Source: Acinetobacter sp. GSS19 (lineage in GTDB: Bacteria; Pseudomonadota; Gammaproteobacteria; Pseudomonadales; Moraxellaceae). From it: a DNA stretch of 64,000 bases. The position numbers and the translations under genes are program-made. Location: the NCBI RefSeq assembly GCF_028621895.1, contig NZ_CP117520.1:930001-994000 (forward strand), in the 5' to 3' direction. Positions 1-8,356 of the stretch are shown piece by piece. Position 1 is the stretch's first letter. Every line of letters starts with the position of its first letter. Below the pieces are notes generated by a model that was given only the letters and a program-made list of their open reading frames with translations, searched no databases and was not told the origin of the DNA.

Positions 1-182
1 GAACGTCCAATGCCACTGTCACCGCCACTGATCAGAGCAATTTTACCTTTCAGCTTGTGACTGCCTTGATAATTTTCCTTAATAATTTCGGGCTGAGGAT
101 ACATACTTTCCTGTTCACCCGGTTGTTGAATTTGGGTTTGAGCTGGTGCTGAAGTAGGATAGTGGCTTTCATTATTGCTCAT
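1..182 (-). CDS. Short-chain dehydrogenase/reductase, general-stress type (5' part only)
   Basis: Only the first 60 codons lie in the window; the gene runs off the left edge. Translation from the ATG at 182-180 gives a polar, Q/P-rich leader of about 40 residues followed by a Rossmann entry with the pattern GGDSGIGRS, the TGxxxGIG cofactor site of classical SDR enzymes. The long leader plus GGDSGIG is typical of the general stress protein 39/YhxC-like subgroup of NAD(P)-dependent oxidoreductases. The substrate is unknown. It is divergent from the KGG-repeat stress protein across a 505-bp gap, which fits a stress-related neighbourhood. The family call is fairly secure from the leader and motif. 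Confidence 0.8.
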   Translation of the reverse strand, partial: MSNNESHYPTSAPAQTQIQQPGEQESMYPQPEIIKENYQGSHKLKGKIALISGGDSGIGR

Positions 183-687
183 AAAATTGCCCGTTCTGCT
201 AGATTTGAATAAATAAAGAAATCATGCAAGCTTTGATTGTTATATCGGGTTATAAAATGGTTTTTATTGGTTTTATTTTTATTCTTTTAATAGGATAGTG
301 TAAGAAATAATATGAAAATGTATTTCTGAAAAATAAATGTATAGATCGAGGGGGAGATTTTTGATTTTTTATTCAATTTTTTATTGATGTGTCGTGTGTT
401 TTTATTGTTTTATAGGAATATTTTGAGATGAGGGTAATTTATTATTTTAGGTAAACTTATTTATCTGAATGATGGAATCCGTTAATTTGACATAGAATGT
501 TATTGGAAATTTGGAGAGGGTTTATTGTTATATAATGGATGCTTGTTCTAATTATAGGGTGCTGTTAATAGATACATTTAAAACTATTGATACAGACTAG
601 AGATGGGGTAAGCCATTTATATCTTTTATCTTGAATTCTGTCGTGAGTTAAACGGCAAATATAATTTGAATAGAGGAAGATATAATT
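183..687. other. AT-rich divergent intergenic region
   Basis: This 505-bp stretch separates the divergent SDR and KGG-protein genes. I see no credible open reading frame. It must hold both promoters. The best -10 candidate for the rightward gene is TATAAT at 531-536, implying a leader of about 145 nt. Confidence 0.5.
509..536 (+). promoter_or_regulatory. Possible promoter of the KGG-repeat gene
   Basis: A perfect -10 hexamer TATAAT occurs at 531-536. The -35 element is weak (ATTTGG at 509-514 with a 16-bp spacer). This is inferred from consensus only. A leader of about 145 nt would precede the ATG at 688, which has AGAGGA at 672-677 as ribosome-binding site. Confidence 0.3.
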
Positions 688-1821
688 ATGGCTAATCAAA
701 ATACTCGACACGACGATGATAATAACTCAGGAACTTCAAACCGCGGATTCGCTAGCATGGACCCGGAACGCGTACGTGAAATTGCAAGTAAAGGTGGACG
801 TGCAGCGCATGCCAGTGGTCATGCACATGAATTCACCTCAGAGGAAGCACGCGAAGCGGGACGCGCTGCTCACGCCAGTGGTCATGCCCACGAATTTACC
901 TCAGAAGAAGCTCGTGAAGCCGGTGCTTTAAGCCACAAAAATGATGATCGCAACGGCCGCTCAGGTGGTCGCAGCCGTTATGATGACGACGAAGATGATA
1001 ACCGTGGCGGCAACCGTTCAGGCGGTCGTGGTCGCAGCCGTTATGATGATGACGAAGATGATAACCGTGGCGGCAACCGTTCAGGCGGTCGTGGCCGTAG
1101 CCGTTATGATGACGACGAAGATGACAACCGTGGCGGCAACCGTTCAGGTGGCCGTAGCCGTTATGATGAAGACGAAGATGATAACCGTGGCGGCAACCGT
1201 TCAGGTGGTCGTGGCCGTAGCCGTTATGATGACGAAGAAGATGACAACCGCGGCGGCAATCGTTCAGGCGGTCGTGGCCGTAGCCGTTATGATGAAGACG
1301 AAGATGATAACCGTGGCGGCAACCGTTCAAGCGGTCGTGGCCGTAGCCGTTATGATGACGACGAAGATGACAACCGTGGCGGCAACCGTTCAGGCGGTCG
1401 TGGCCGTAGCCGTTATGATGACGACGAAGATGATAACCGTGGCGGTAACCGTTCAAGCGGTCGTGGCCGTAGCCGTTATGATGACGACGAAGATGATAAC
1501 CGTGGCGGCAATCGTTCAGGCGGTCGTGGCCGTAGCCGTTATGATGATGAAGATGATAACCGTGGCGGCAACCGTTCAGGCGGTCGTGGCCGTAGCCGTT
1601 ATGATGACGACGAAGATGACAACCGCGGCGGCAACCGTTCAGGCGGTCGTGGCCGTAGCCGTTATGATGATGACGAAGATGACAACCGTGGCGGCAACCG
1701 TTCAGGCGGTCGTGGCCGTAGCCGTTATGATGACGAAGATGATGATCGTGGCAGCCGTTCAGGTAGCCGTGGCCGCGGTCAACAAAAACGTGATGAATAT
1801 GGACGCTTTACCCGTGACTAA
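688..1821 (+). CDS. KGG-motif stress protein with 13 RG/acidic tandem repeats
   Basis: A 377-residue, extremely hydrophilic protein. Residues 29-80 carry the stress-induced KGG/GsiB-like motif (KGG at 35-37) followed by two copies of an 'AAHASGHAHEFTSEEAREAG' unit. Residues 96 to about 360 are 13 tandem copies of a 21-residue unit of the type SRYDDDEDDNRGGNRSGGRGR, alternating acidic and RG-rich blocks; copies 3 and 10 are shortened and the last is degenerate. The tail ends DEYGRFTRD, resembling the conserved 'GRF' end of related proteins. There is no Cys, no Trp, no signal peptide and no membrane segment, so it is probably cytoplasmic and disordered. By family analogy (con-10/GsiB, bacterial hydrophilins) a role in desiccation or general stress is likely. 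RG-rich blocks may bind nucleic acid, but this is inference. A strong terminator follows. Confidence 0.85.
   Translation: MANQNTRHDDDNNSGTSNRGFASMDPERVREIASKGGRAAHASGHAHEFTSEEAREAGRAAHASGHAHEFTSEEAREAGALSHKNDDRNGRSGGRSRYDDDEDDNRGGNRSGGRGRSRYDDDEDDNRGGNRSGGRGRSRYDDDEDDNRGGNRSGGRSRYDEDEDDNRGGNRSGGRGRSRYDDEEDDNRGGNRSGGRGRSRYDEDEDDNRGGNRSSGRGRSRYDDDEDDNRGGNRSGGRGRSRYDDDEDDNRGGNRSSGRGRSRYDDDEDDNRGGNRSGGRGRSRYDDEDDNRGGNRSGGRGRSRYDDDEDDNRGGNRSGGRGRSRYDDDEDDNRGGNRSGGRGRSRYDDEDDDRGSRSGSRGRGQQKRDEYGRFTRD
973..1770 (+). repeat. 63-bp coding minisatellite, 13 copies
   Basis: Thirteen tandem units of about 63 bp encode the SRYDDDEDDNRGG repeat. Unit length is a multiple of three, and indels between copies (57-63 bp) also keep frame, so copy-number change would alter protein length without breaking it. 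The copies differ mostly by synonymous changes (GAT/GAC, GGC/GGT), with a few D/E and G/S changes. The repeat also keeps long ORFs open in other frames; these are shadows. Confidence 0.95.
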
Positions 1822-1846
1822 AGTACCTAACGTTTAATTGATCCTG

Positions 1847-1897
1847 TCTCGTTTAAGCCATATCACTAAAAAGTGGTTGGCTTAAATGAGATTTTTT
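1847..1897 (+). terminator. Rho-independent terminator after KGG gene
   Basis: A 14-bp stem, TCTCGTTTAAGCCA pairing with TGGCTTAAATGAGA with one G-T mismatch, is followed by a run of six T at 1892-1897. It starts 25 bp after the stop codon. Confidence 0.85.
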
Positions 1898-2366
1898 GAT
1901 TCAAATTTACTGTAAAATGTAGGAGAGGATAAAAAACCAGCTATTCAATGAAATGAAATAAACAATAGCTTCTCAAGCTTAGAGGAAATGTAACTTAAGG
2001 TGACTTGTGTGAGGTATTGTAAAAATAAAAAATGAATTAGCCGGACTGTTTTTTTTAATGAAAAGAGTTTTTTTAAACTGATCGATAATTATTCTGACTT
2101 TAGATACTGATGTTTAATTTCTTTCTTGTGATTGAAGTTTAATATTTTTTTGTTGTTATTCCGTGTCACTGGATGGTTTTTTCTCTTCTTTGATTTCACC
2201 AACGTGACTTAAATAAATTATGTTATAAAAATTTATAGCCTGTAACGTCATGTTGTTTTTCTGTTGGGTTGAGCATCTCCTCTTACCGTAACCACAATAA
2301 TACTTACACAAAGCAATATACTTTTCACATAACTTATCAGCAAATAACAATGTGCTAGGTGTAACC
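1898..2366. other. AT-rich intergenic stretch without a supported gene
   Basis: Very AT-rich sequence with T-runs. A minus-strand 79-codon ORF (2395-2156) has no ribosome-binding site and odd composition, so I do not call it. No structured element was recognised. Confidence 0.5.
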
Positions 2367-2513
2367 GTGACGATTCTAAAAATAATGTTCAGCATTTTGT
2401 TTTTAGCAAGTGGATTGATTTGTGCGGCAATTGGAATTTTTCTCTCGGAGCTTTTCTTTATTCCTATTGGAATTTTCTTATTGTTGGTGGCCTATCTGGC
2501 TTGTGCTCATTAA
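2367..2513 (+). CDS. Possible small two-helix membrane protein (48 aa)
   Basis: A short ORF begins with GTG at 2367 (AGG seven bases upstream) or, in the same frame, with ATG at 2385, and ends at 2513. From the internal Met it encodes 42 almost entirely hydrophobic residues: a first helix around FSILFLASGLICAAIGIFL and a second around FIPIGIFLLLVAYLACA. The pattern is that of small inner-membrane proteins of unknown function. Support is the composition and a weak ribosome-binding site only. It stands alone in a long intergenic region, so translation is uncertain. Confidence 0.4.
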   Translation: MTILKIMFSILFLASGLICAAIGIFLSELFFIPIGIFLLLVAYLACAH

Positions 2514-3288
2514 GAAAATTAATTGATGTTGACTCGATGCGCATACTTTTCAGCTGGCTCGTGTTCTTTGTATACAATATCGAGTATTAAAAAAATGCTC
2601 TCATGATTGATGAGAGCATTGCCTAAGTGAGGCTAAAGGTGTGAGGGTATCTCTTATCAATTTCATAGATAAAATTTTTAGTTCTACTCGACTTCAGTTT
2701 GCTTATAGGACTTTGCATTTATCGCTTGCTGCATAGCCACATTAGGAGGGTTGATGTGAAGAGACTGTGAAAATATCCGGAATGTTACATGTTGCGCAGA
2801 AGACTAAAAACAGAAAATGCAATTTGAATAAAAGGGAAAGATTCCGGTAAAAGGGATGATAGGGTGGAAAAAAAGATTAAATTGAGTGACTGAAGATTTT
2901 ATGAAGCTGTTTTTGGGTGGTTCAAATTTACGACTATGTTGACTATAAACCCCTTAAATCTGTGCTCAGCATTTTAACTAAACACTTATCCTATACGATA
3001 TACCGCTGATGTGTCGTTTTCAGAAAGGCTTTAAGCACTTTCTCTTTCCACTACTTTCAATTTCCTTTTACCTTATTTACAGATCCAGTTCAGTCTACCA
3101 TTTAATGTCTGCATCAGATTTGTTGTGTCTCTTGATTTTGTGACAATCATAAGAAAAATAACAATATTTCTTCAATCAGTGCAACAGGTCGCAGTATTTA
3201 AGTTATGCTGTCCTTCACACAAAATTGATTAAAGCAAACCTACAATTGCAAAAATTAGAAACTGAATCATCATTGCCAGGATTAATCC
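2514..3288. other. Intergenic region upstream of the desaturase operon
   Basis: 775 bp of AT-rich DNA. It contains a minus-strand-oriented hairpin at 2589-2620 and must hold the promoter of the desaturase operon. I could not single out that promoter with confidence; AT-rich candidates lie around 3120-3210. No protein gene is supported. Confidence 0.45.
2589..2620 (-). terminator. Hairpin terminator oriented leftward, orphan
   Basis: The stem AATGCTCTCAT (2594-2604) pairs perfectly with ATGAGAGCATT (2610-2620). Read on the minus strand it is followed by seven T (A-run on plus at 2589-2595), as in an intrinsic terminator for leftward transcription. No minus-strand gene is visible upstream of it, so it may end a short untranslated transcript. 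Confidence 0.5.
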
Positions 3289-4272
3289 ATGTTTAAATTT
3301 TTTCTGCGATGGGTAGATAGCTGGTCGGCTTGTCCAAACGATACGGAACAAGACGCTGCTGGGGGAATCGGCAGTAAAGACAGCAAAATACAATGGATGC
3401 GGATTCTGCCTTTTATCCTGTTACATCTTGCTTGTCTGGCTGTGTTTTGGGTTGGAATTTCGAGCACAGCTGTACTGTTTATGTTGGGATTTTACCTGAT
3501 ACGCATGTTCGCGATCACGGCCTTTTTTCATCGTTACCTGTCGCATAAAACATTTCAAACATCCCGGTTGCTGCAATTCATTTTTCTACTGATTGGGACG
3601 ATGAGTGCCCAACGTGGGCCGTTATGGTGGGCTGCCCATCACCGTTACCATCATCGTTTTACCGATACGCATCAGGATCCGCATTCCTCACAGCATGGTT
3701 TCTGGTACAGCCATGTCGGCTGGTTTTTAAATGAGCAAAATTTCTCAACCCGTAAAGAGGTGATCCGCGACTGGCTGAAATATCCTGAACTGGTCTGGCT
3801 AGATCGTTTTAGTTTGCCGATTGTCCTGTTCACCGCGCTGGCAATTTATGCACTGGGGGCATGGTTGGGAAATCACTATCCCGAGCTGGGGACTTCTGGT
3901 CCGCAGCTGCTGGTGTGGGGCTTTGTGATCTCAACCGTGTTGTTGATTCATGCAACCTTGTGCATTAACTCTCTGGCCCATGTCTATGGTCGGCGTGATT
4001 TTGCCACACAGGATAATAGCCGTAACCATTGGTTATTGGCTCTGATTACCCTTGGTGAAGGCTGGCATAACAACCATCACTTTTATGCGGGCAGTGTCCG
4101 TCAGGGCTTTTATTGGTGGCAAATTGATATCACCTATTATGTGTTGAAATTCATGTCTTGGCTGGGTTTGGTCTGGGGCTTGAAACCTGTCCCTGCACGA
4201 GTCTATGCCACAAAAATAACATCGCCGCTGGCTTTGCAGCAGCAGAATATTCAGGATCAGGAGACACCATGA
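3289..4272 (+). CDS. Acyl-CoA/acyl-lipid desaturase
   Basis: A 327-residue membrane di-iron desaturase. The three histidine boxes of the stearoyl-CoA desaturase family are all present: HRYLSH (81-86), HHRYHH (117-122) and HNNHH (260-264), set between hydrophobic segments (about 40-75, 95-110, 175-225). It should insert a cis double bond, most likely delta-9, into saturated acyl chains at the inner membrane. As first gene of the operon it would make the double bond that the downstream methyltransferases modify. Its stop codon overlaps the start of the FAD oxidoreductase gene (ATGA). Family identity is firm; regiospecificity is inferred. Confidence 0.88.
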   Translation: MFKFFLRWVDSWSACPNDTEQDAAGGIGSKDSKIQWMRILPFILLHLACLAVFWVGISSTAVLFMLGFYLIRMFAITAFFHRYLSHKTFQTSRLLQFIFLLIGTMSAQRGPLWWAAHHRYHHRFTDTHQDPHSSQHGFWYSHVGWFLNEQNFSTRKEVIRDWLKYPELVWLDRFSLPIVLFTALAIYALGAWLGNHYPELGTSGPQLLVWGFVISTVLLIHATLCINSLAHVYGRRDFATQDNSRNHWLLALITLGEGWHNNHHFYAGSVRQGFYWWQIDITYYVLKFMSWLGLVWGLKPVPARVYATKITSPLALQQQNIQDQETP

Positions 4273-5549
4273 AAATCGCGATCATTGGTTCCGGTATTTC
4301 AGGCATGTATGCCGCATGGAAATTGGCCTCACAGCATGAGGTCACCCTGTATGAAAAAAACAGTTATTTCGGCGGCCATACGGATACTCATCAATTTTGT
4401 CTCGGTGGAAAACAGGTCGCTGTTGATAGTGGATTTATCGTATTTAATGAATATAACTATCCGCTCTTTAGCCAGATGCTTAGCCAGTTGGGGGTAGCCG
4501 TGCAGAAAAGCAATATGAGTTTTTCTGTCAATAATCTGGTAACGGGCCTGCAATACAATCCTTCAAAAAAATGGTCATTGGTCACCCGACCGCAGAATCT
4601 ACTGAAAAAAAGTTTCCGTCTGATGCTGAGTGATCTGCTGCGGTTTTATGAGCAAAATAAAAACATCGTGCTGGATGATTACTCACCGGACTATACGCTG
4701 GAAGAATATCTGGATGAACATGGATATTCTGAGGTGTTCCGGCAGGAGCATTTGTACCCGATGTGCGGAGCACTCTGGTCAAGTCCGATTGAGCAGATTG
4801 GCCGTATTCCATACAAATTTGTGGTGAGTTTTTTTCAGCATCACCGCATGCTGCAACTAAAAGAACGACCTGAATGGCTTACGGTACAGGGCGGTGCAGC
4901 CCAGTATATCGAGGCCATCCGAACTCAATGCCCAACCTTACAATGGAAAAATGCTGAAGTGTTGAGCGTAAAGCGCGGGGGGAGACACGTCGAGGTCAGA
5001 ACAGCAGAACAAGCCGAACACTATGACCGGGTAATTTTTGCTAGCCATGCCGATGATACCTTGCAGCTGCTGGCGGATCCGACTAAAGATGAAATCGAAG
5101 TTTTATCCCAATTCTGCTATCAGGACAACCGCATGGTGGTTCATACCGACCAGTCGATCATGCCAAAACAGAAATCACAGTGGGCGAGCTGGCATGTGCA
5201 TGTGACACAAGATGAGCAGGACAACATTCATTACGGCTTTAGCTACTGGATGAACAACCTGCAAAAACTGGAGTGTAAACCACAAGTCTTTGCCACCCTT
5301 AATCCGAACTTGCCGATTCGTGCCGACAAGATTCTGATCGAACGCCATTATCGTCATCCTGTGTTTGACCAGCAGGCCATTAAAGCCCAGTCAAAATGGT
5401 ACAAGATCAATGGTGTAAATAATACCTTGTTCTGTGGCGCATATTGGGGCTGGGGTTTCCATGAGGATGGTGCACGCAGTGCCGAGCGCGTTGTACAGCT
5501 TTTATCCCGTGAAAAGACCCAGAGCCAGAAGGCTTATGAGCATGTTTGA
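4269..5549 (+). CDS. FAD-dependent oxidoreductase of the CFA/DUF1365 cluster
   Basis: A 426-residue flavoprotein. I take the ATG at 4269 because it overlaps the preceding stop as ATGA, has an upstream purine-rich site and puts the dinucleotide-binding motif GSGISG at residues 7-12; a longer upstream frame adds no homology. The N-terminal Rossmann fold with an acidic residue after the second strand (LYEKN) is typical of amine-oxidase/phytoene-desaturase-like flavoproteins. Genes of this family travel with DUF1365 and CFA-synthase-like genes in many proteobacteria. Related flavoproteins act with methyltransferases to reduce or desaturate methylated acyl chains (tuberculostearate and furan fatty acid pathways), so a role in finishing a methylated fatty acid is plausible. 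The reaction here is unproven. Confidence 0.85.
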   Translation: MKIAIIGSGISGMYAAWKLASQHEVTLYEKNSYFGGHTDTHQFCLGGKQVAVDSGFIVFNEYNYPLFSQMLSQLGVAVQKSNMSFSVNNLVTGLQYNPSKKWSLVTRPQNLLKKSFRLMLSDLLRFYEQNKNIVLDDYSPDYTLEEYLDEHGYSEVFRQEHLYPMCGALWSSPIEQIGRIPYKFVVSFFQHHRMLQLKERPEWLTVQGGAAQYIEAIRTQCPTLQWKNAEVLSVKRGGRHVEVRTAEQAEHYDRVIFASHADDTLQLLADPTKDEIEVLSQFCYQDNRMVVHTDQSIMPKQKSQWASWHVHVTQDEQDNIHYGFSYWMNNLQKLECKPQVFATLNPNLPIRADKILIERHYRHPVFDQQAIKAQSKWYKINGVNNTLFCGAYWGWGFHEDGARSAERVVQLLSREKTQSQKAYEHV

Positions 5550-6327
5550 AGCACCGCTGGCGATTGCACAAAGTACCATCCGGCATCGACGTTATGTGCC
5601 TAAAGCACATGATTTCACTGCGACGTTAGATTATCTATGCTTTGATCCAGATCAGCTAGATCACTTAACCCGAGCATCCTGGCTATGGTCTAGCCAGAAA
5701 TGTAATCTGTTGAGTTTACATCCACAAGACTTTCTAGCGGGTTACAGCGGTGATTTACGTGAAAAACTGGCCAAGGTGCTGATGCATCAGGCGAATTATG
5801 TACTGCCAGCATCTGCGCTGATCCGGATTCTGACTTTACCCCGCAGTATGGGATTTCGCTTTAATTCGGTGGTGTTCTATTTTATTGCTGATGCTTGCCA
5901 GCAACTATTATTTATCGTGAGTGAGATTACCAACACACCCTGGAATGAGCGCAAGGTTTATGTGCATGACTGCCGTATGACAGCACAGCGTCATCCACCT
6001 TATCAACGCTATCAGTTCGATTTTGACAAAAGCTTTCATGTTTCGCCCTTTATGCCCATGACACTGCATTATCGCTGGCACTTTAGTTTCTCGCCTGAAC
6101 AGTCCTGCATTCATATGCAACTGATTGAGAATGAAAAACTCATTTTTGATGCCACCATGCGCTTTGTGCTGCATGCCATCACAACGCCTTCACAGCAAGC
6201 AGCCTATGCTGTGAAAAGTGCACTGCAACCGTTGAAAATGCTTGGCCTGATTTATCTACATGCGTATCGGTTGTGGTGCAAAAAAATTCCGTTTTACCGG
6301 CACCCGAAAAAGATTAAGGATGTATAA
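5542..6327 (+). CDS. DUF1365 family protein
   Basis: A 261-residue protein of the DUF1365 family, recognised by its opening pattern (IRHRRYVPKAHDFTATLDYLCFD) and the later NSVVFYF and PFMPM-x-LHYRW patterns, and by its position between the FAD oxidoreductase and the CFA-like methyltransferase. The start is taken at 5542 because AGAAGG (5528-5533) is eight bases upstream; ATG 5536 is an alternative. It overlaps the previous gene by eight bases, implying translational coupling. No catalytic role is established for the family. Co-occurrence suggests acyl-lipid modification, possibly lipid handling or assembly at the membrane. Confidence 0.85.
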   Translation: MFEAPLAIAQSTIRHRRYVPKAHDFTATLDYLCFDPDQLDHLTRASWLWSSQKCNLLSLHPQDFLAGYSGDLREKLAKVLMHQANYVLPASALIRILTLPRSMGFRFNSVVFYFIADACQQLLFIVSEITNTPWNERKVYVHDCRMTAQRHPPYQRYQFDFDKSFHVSPFMPMTLHYRWHFSFSPEQSCIHMQLIENEKLIFDATMRFVLHAITTPSQQAAYAVKSALQPLKMLGLIYLHAYRLWCKKIPFYRHPKKIKDV

Positions 6328-6332
6328 ACAAT

Positions 6333-7529
6333 ATGAAATCACTCATTTTTGGTGAAAATACGTCACTTCCTCTCGCGCTACGCAGCCTGAAACTGCTGCG
6401 TCATGGACAGATTCGTTTTCATGGGGTGTTTAACGGCTGTGTCGGTGAAGCATCAGACTTATATGCAGAAATAGAAGTCCATGATCGGCGTTTACTGGAA
6501 CTGGTGTTTAAAAATGGGGTACTCGGAGCCGCAGAAGGGTATATCAACGGTTACTGGTCGAGTGAGCATCTGGTCGAGCTGATCCGAATTTTGGCACGTA
6601 ATCGCGAAATTCTGGATCGTATGAACCAGCATCCACTGGCGCAGGCCAGTCAGTGGCTACTCAAGGCATGGTATCAGTCACGCAAGAATTCGCTTTCCGG
6701 TAGCCGTAAAAACATTGCCGAGCACTATGACCTCAGCAATGACTTTTTTAAGCTGTTTCTGGATGACAGTCTGATGTATTCCAGTGCGGTGTTTAAAGAT
6801 CCAGACATGAGTCTGGAACAGGCCTCTGAGCTGAAAAAAGAATTGATCTGTCAAAAGTTACAACTGAAACCGTTGGATCATCTGGTGGAAATTGGCAGTG
6901 GCTGGGGCGGTTTTGCCATTTACGCCGCCCAGAACTATGGCTGCAAGGTCACCACCATTACCATTTCACAGGCGCAATACGATGAAGCTGTGGCACGGGT
7001 ACAGGCCGCCGGTTTGGCTCACCGGGTCAATGTGCAGTTACAGGACTACCGTACGCTGGAAGGCAAGTTTGACAAGCTGGTGTCGATCGAAATGATTGAG
7101 GCAGTAGGGGCAGACTATCTGCCGACCTATTTCAACAAATGCCGTGAGTTGTTGAAACCGAATGGTCTGGCCCTGATTCAGGCGATTACCATTGAAGATG
7201 CGCGCTATGAAAAAGCCCTGAAAACTGTGGACTATATTAAGCGTTACATTTTCCCGGGCAGTTTTATTCCGTGTATCAGCGTACTGACACAAACGGCTTC
7301 AGAACAGAAATTACGTTTAAAACAGCTCGATGATATTGGGCAGAGTTATGCCTTGACCTTATATCACTGGCGCAAACGTTTCTTGACGGCACGTGAGCAG
7401 GTTCTCGCGCTAGGTTTTGATGAATCGTTTATCCGGATGTGGGATTTCTATCTGTGCTATTGCGAAGGCGGATTCCGCGAAGGTGTGATCAGTGATGTGC
7501 ATTTGCTGTTTGAAGCGAGTGCCTACTAG
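6333..7529 (+). CDS. CFA-synthase-like SAM methyltransferase (first of two)
   Basis: A 398-residue class I SAM-dependent methyltransferase of the cyclopropane fatty acid synthase family. An N-terminal lipid-binding domain (about 1-120) precedes the HYDLSNDFFKLFL motif (131-143), the SAM-binding EIGSGWGGF (186-194) and a C-terminal YIFPGSFIP motif (305-313). It should transfer a methyl group from SAM to the double bond of phospholipid acyl chains. Aligned by eye with E. coli Cfa, the residue matching Cys139 is Ser (YSSAVF, 149-154) and that matching His266 is Gln283 (LIQAI). Both help hold bicarbonate in Cfa, so this enzyme may make a methyl- or methylene-branched product rather than a cyclopropane. 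That is inference. It lies five bases after the DUF1365 gene. Confidence 0.85.
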   Translation: MKSLIFGENTSLPLALRSLKLLRHGQIRFHGVFNGCVGEASDLYAEIEVHDRRLLELVFKNGVLGAAEGYINGYWSSEHLVELIRILARNREILDRMNQHPLAQASQWLLKAWYQSRKNSLSGSRKNIAEHYDLSNDFFKLFLDDSLMYSSAVFKDPDMSLEQASELKKELICQKLQLKPLDHLVEIGSGWGGFAIYAAQNYGCKVTTITISQAQYDEAVARVQAAGLAHRVNVQLQDYRTLEGKFDKLVSIEMIEAVGADYLPTYFNKCRELLKPNGLALIQAITIEDARYEKALKTVDYIKRYIFPGSFIPCISVLTQTASEQKLRLKQLDDIGQSYALTLYHWRKRFLTAREQVLALGFDESFIRMWDFYLCYCEGGFREGVISDVHLLFEASAY

Positions 7530-7565
7530 GCCAGAAGATTCACCCGCGAATCTCAGGAGTATTGC

Positions 7566-8348
7566 ATGCAATGGTCACTATTATTCTATCTTGATTTAGG
7601 CATCATGTTGCTCTGCTGGCTGCTGTGTAGCCGGAATCGGCGTGCTGGTCTGGTAGATGCTGCATGGAGCTTTTGTATTCTGCTGAATATCCTGATCACC
7701 CTGTTGTTTTTCGCGCAAGCACCCTGGGCGGTTCGCTGGATACTTGGGCTGTGCAGTGCATTGTGGTTTGCACGGCTGAGTTGGCATTTGCTGCGCCGTT
7801 ATGCGCAAGAAAAACAAGAAGACCGTCGTTATGCCAACATGCGCCGCGCGATGGGAGGCTATCAGCATCTGGGTTTTTTGCTATTTTTTATTTTTCAGGT
7901 AGGACTGTCAATTCTATTTTCAGCGCCAATAGTCAGTCTGCTGCAGCTTCCGGCTGAACAGTGGCAGAACGGTTGGCCGATTGCACTGGTCGTAGCTATT
8001 GTAGTGATGGCAGTCGCCTTTATCGGTGAAAGTATGGCTGATCAACAATTGTACCGTTTTAAACAAAACCCTGCCAACCAGGGCAAAACGCTCGATCAAG
8101 GTTTGTGGCGTTACTCGCGCCATCCCAATTATTTTTTTGAATGGTTGCACTGGTTTGCCTATCCACTAGTTGGATTGGCCGCTGGCATGTACTGGTTATG
8201 GATTTACCCGCTATTGATGTGGCTATTTTTGTACTACATCACCGGAATTCCATTCAGTGAGCAGCAGGCGTTAAGAAACCGGGGACAGAATTATCGTGAT
8301 TATCAGTCCAGAACTTCAATCTTTATTCCGTGGAAACCCAAACAGTAG
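7566..8348 (+). CDS. DUF1295 integral membrane protein (steroid 5-alpha-reductase-like)
   Basis: A 260-residue polytopic membrane protein with about six to seven hydrophobic helices (first near residues 3-20). Near residue 180 it has the conserved DUF1295 signature RYSRHPNYFFEW, related to the C-terminal NADPH-binding region of steroid 5-alpha-reductases and isoprenylcysteine methyltransferases. The family is predicted to reduce a C=C bond or otherwise modify a lipid substrate with NADPH. It sits between the two methyltransferase genes with a 36-bp gap before it, and its 3' end abuts the next start. It is a usual member of this lipid cluster, so it probably acts on the same acyl chains. Confidence 0.85.
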   Translation: MQWSLLFYLDLGIMLLCWLLCSRNRRAGLVDAAWSFCILLNILITLLFFAQAPWAVRWILGLCSALWFARLSWHLLRRYAQEKQEDRRYANMRRAMGGYQHLGFLLFFIFQVGLSILFSAPIVSLLQLPAEQWQNGWPIALVVAIVVMAVAFIGESMADQQLYRFKQNPANQGKTLDQGLWRYSRHPNYFFEWLHWFAYPLVGLAAGMYWLWIYPLLMWLFLYYITGIPFSEQQALRNRGQNYRDYQSRTSIFIPWKPKQ

Positions 8349-8356
8349 GTAACAGC

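Noticed and set aside
896..1837. Long ORFs on the minus strand and in a second plus frame across the KGG gene
   Set aside because: They arise because the 63-bp repeat is a multiple of three and keeps every frame open. Their translations are monotonous and lack start signals.
2156..2395. Minus-strand 79-codon ORF
   Set aside because: No ribosome-binding site, biased composition from AT-rich DNA, and no flanking signals.
4158..4268. Upstream extension of the FAD oxidoreductase
   Set aside because: The extra 37 residues lie wholly within the desaturase gene in another frame. The ATGA overlap and the GSGISG position favour 4269.
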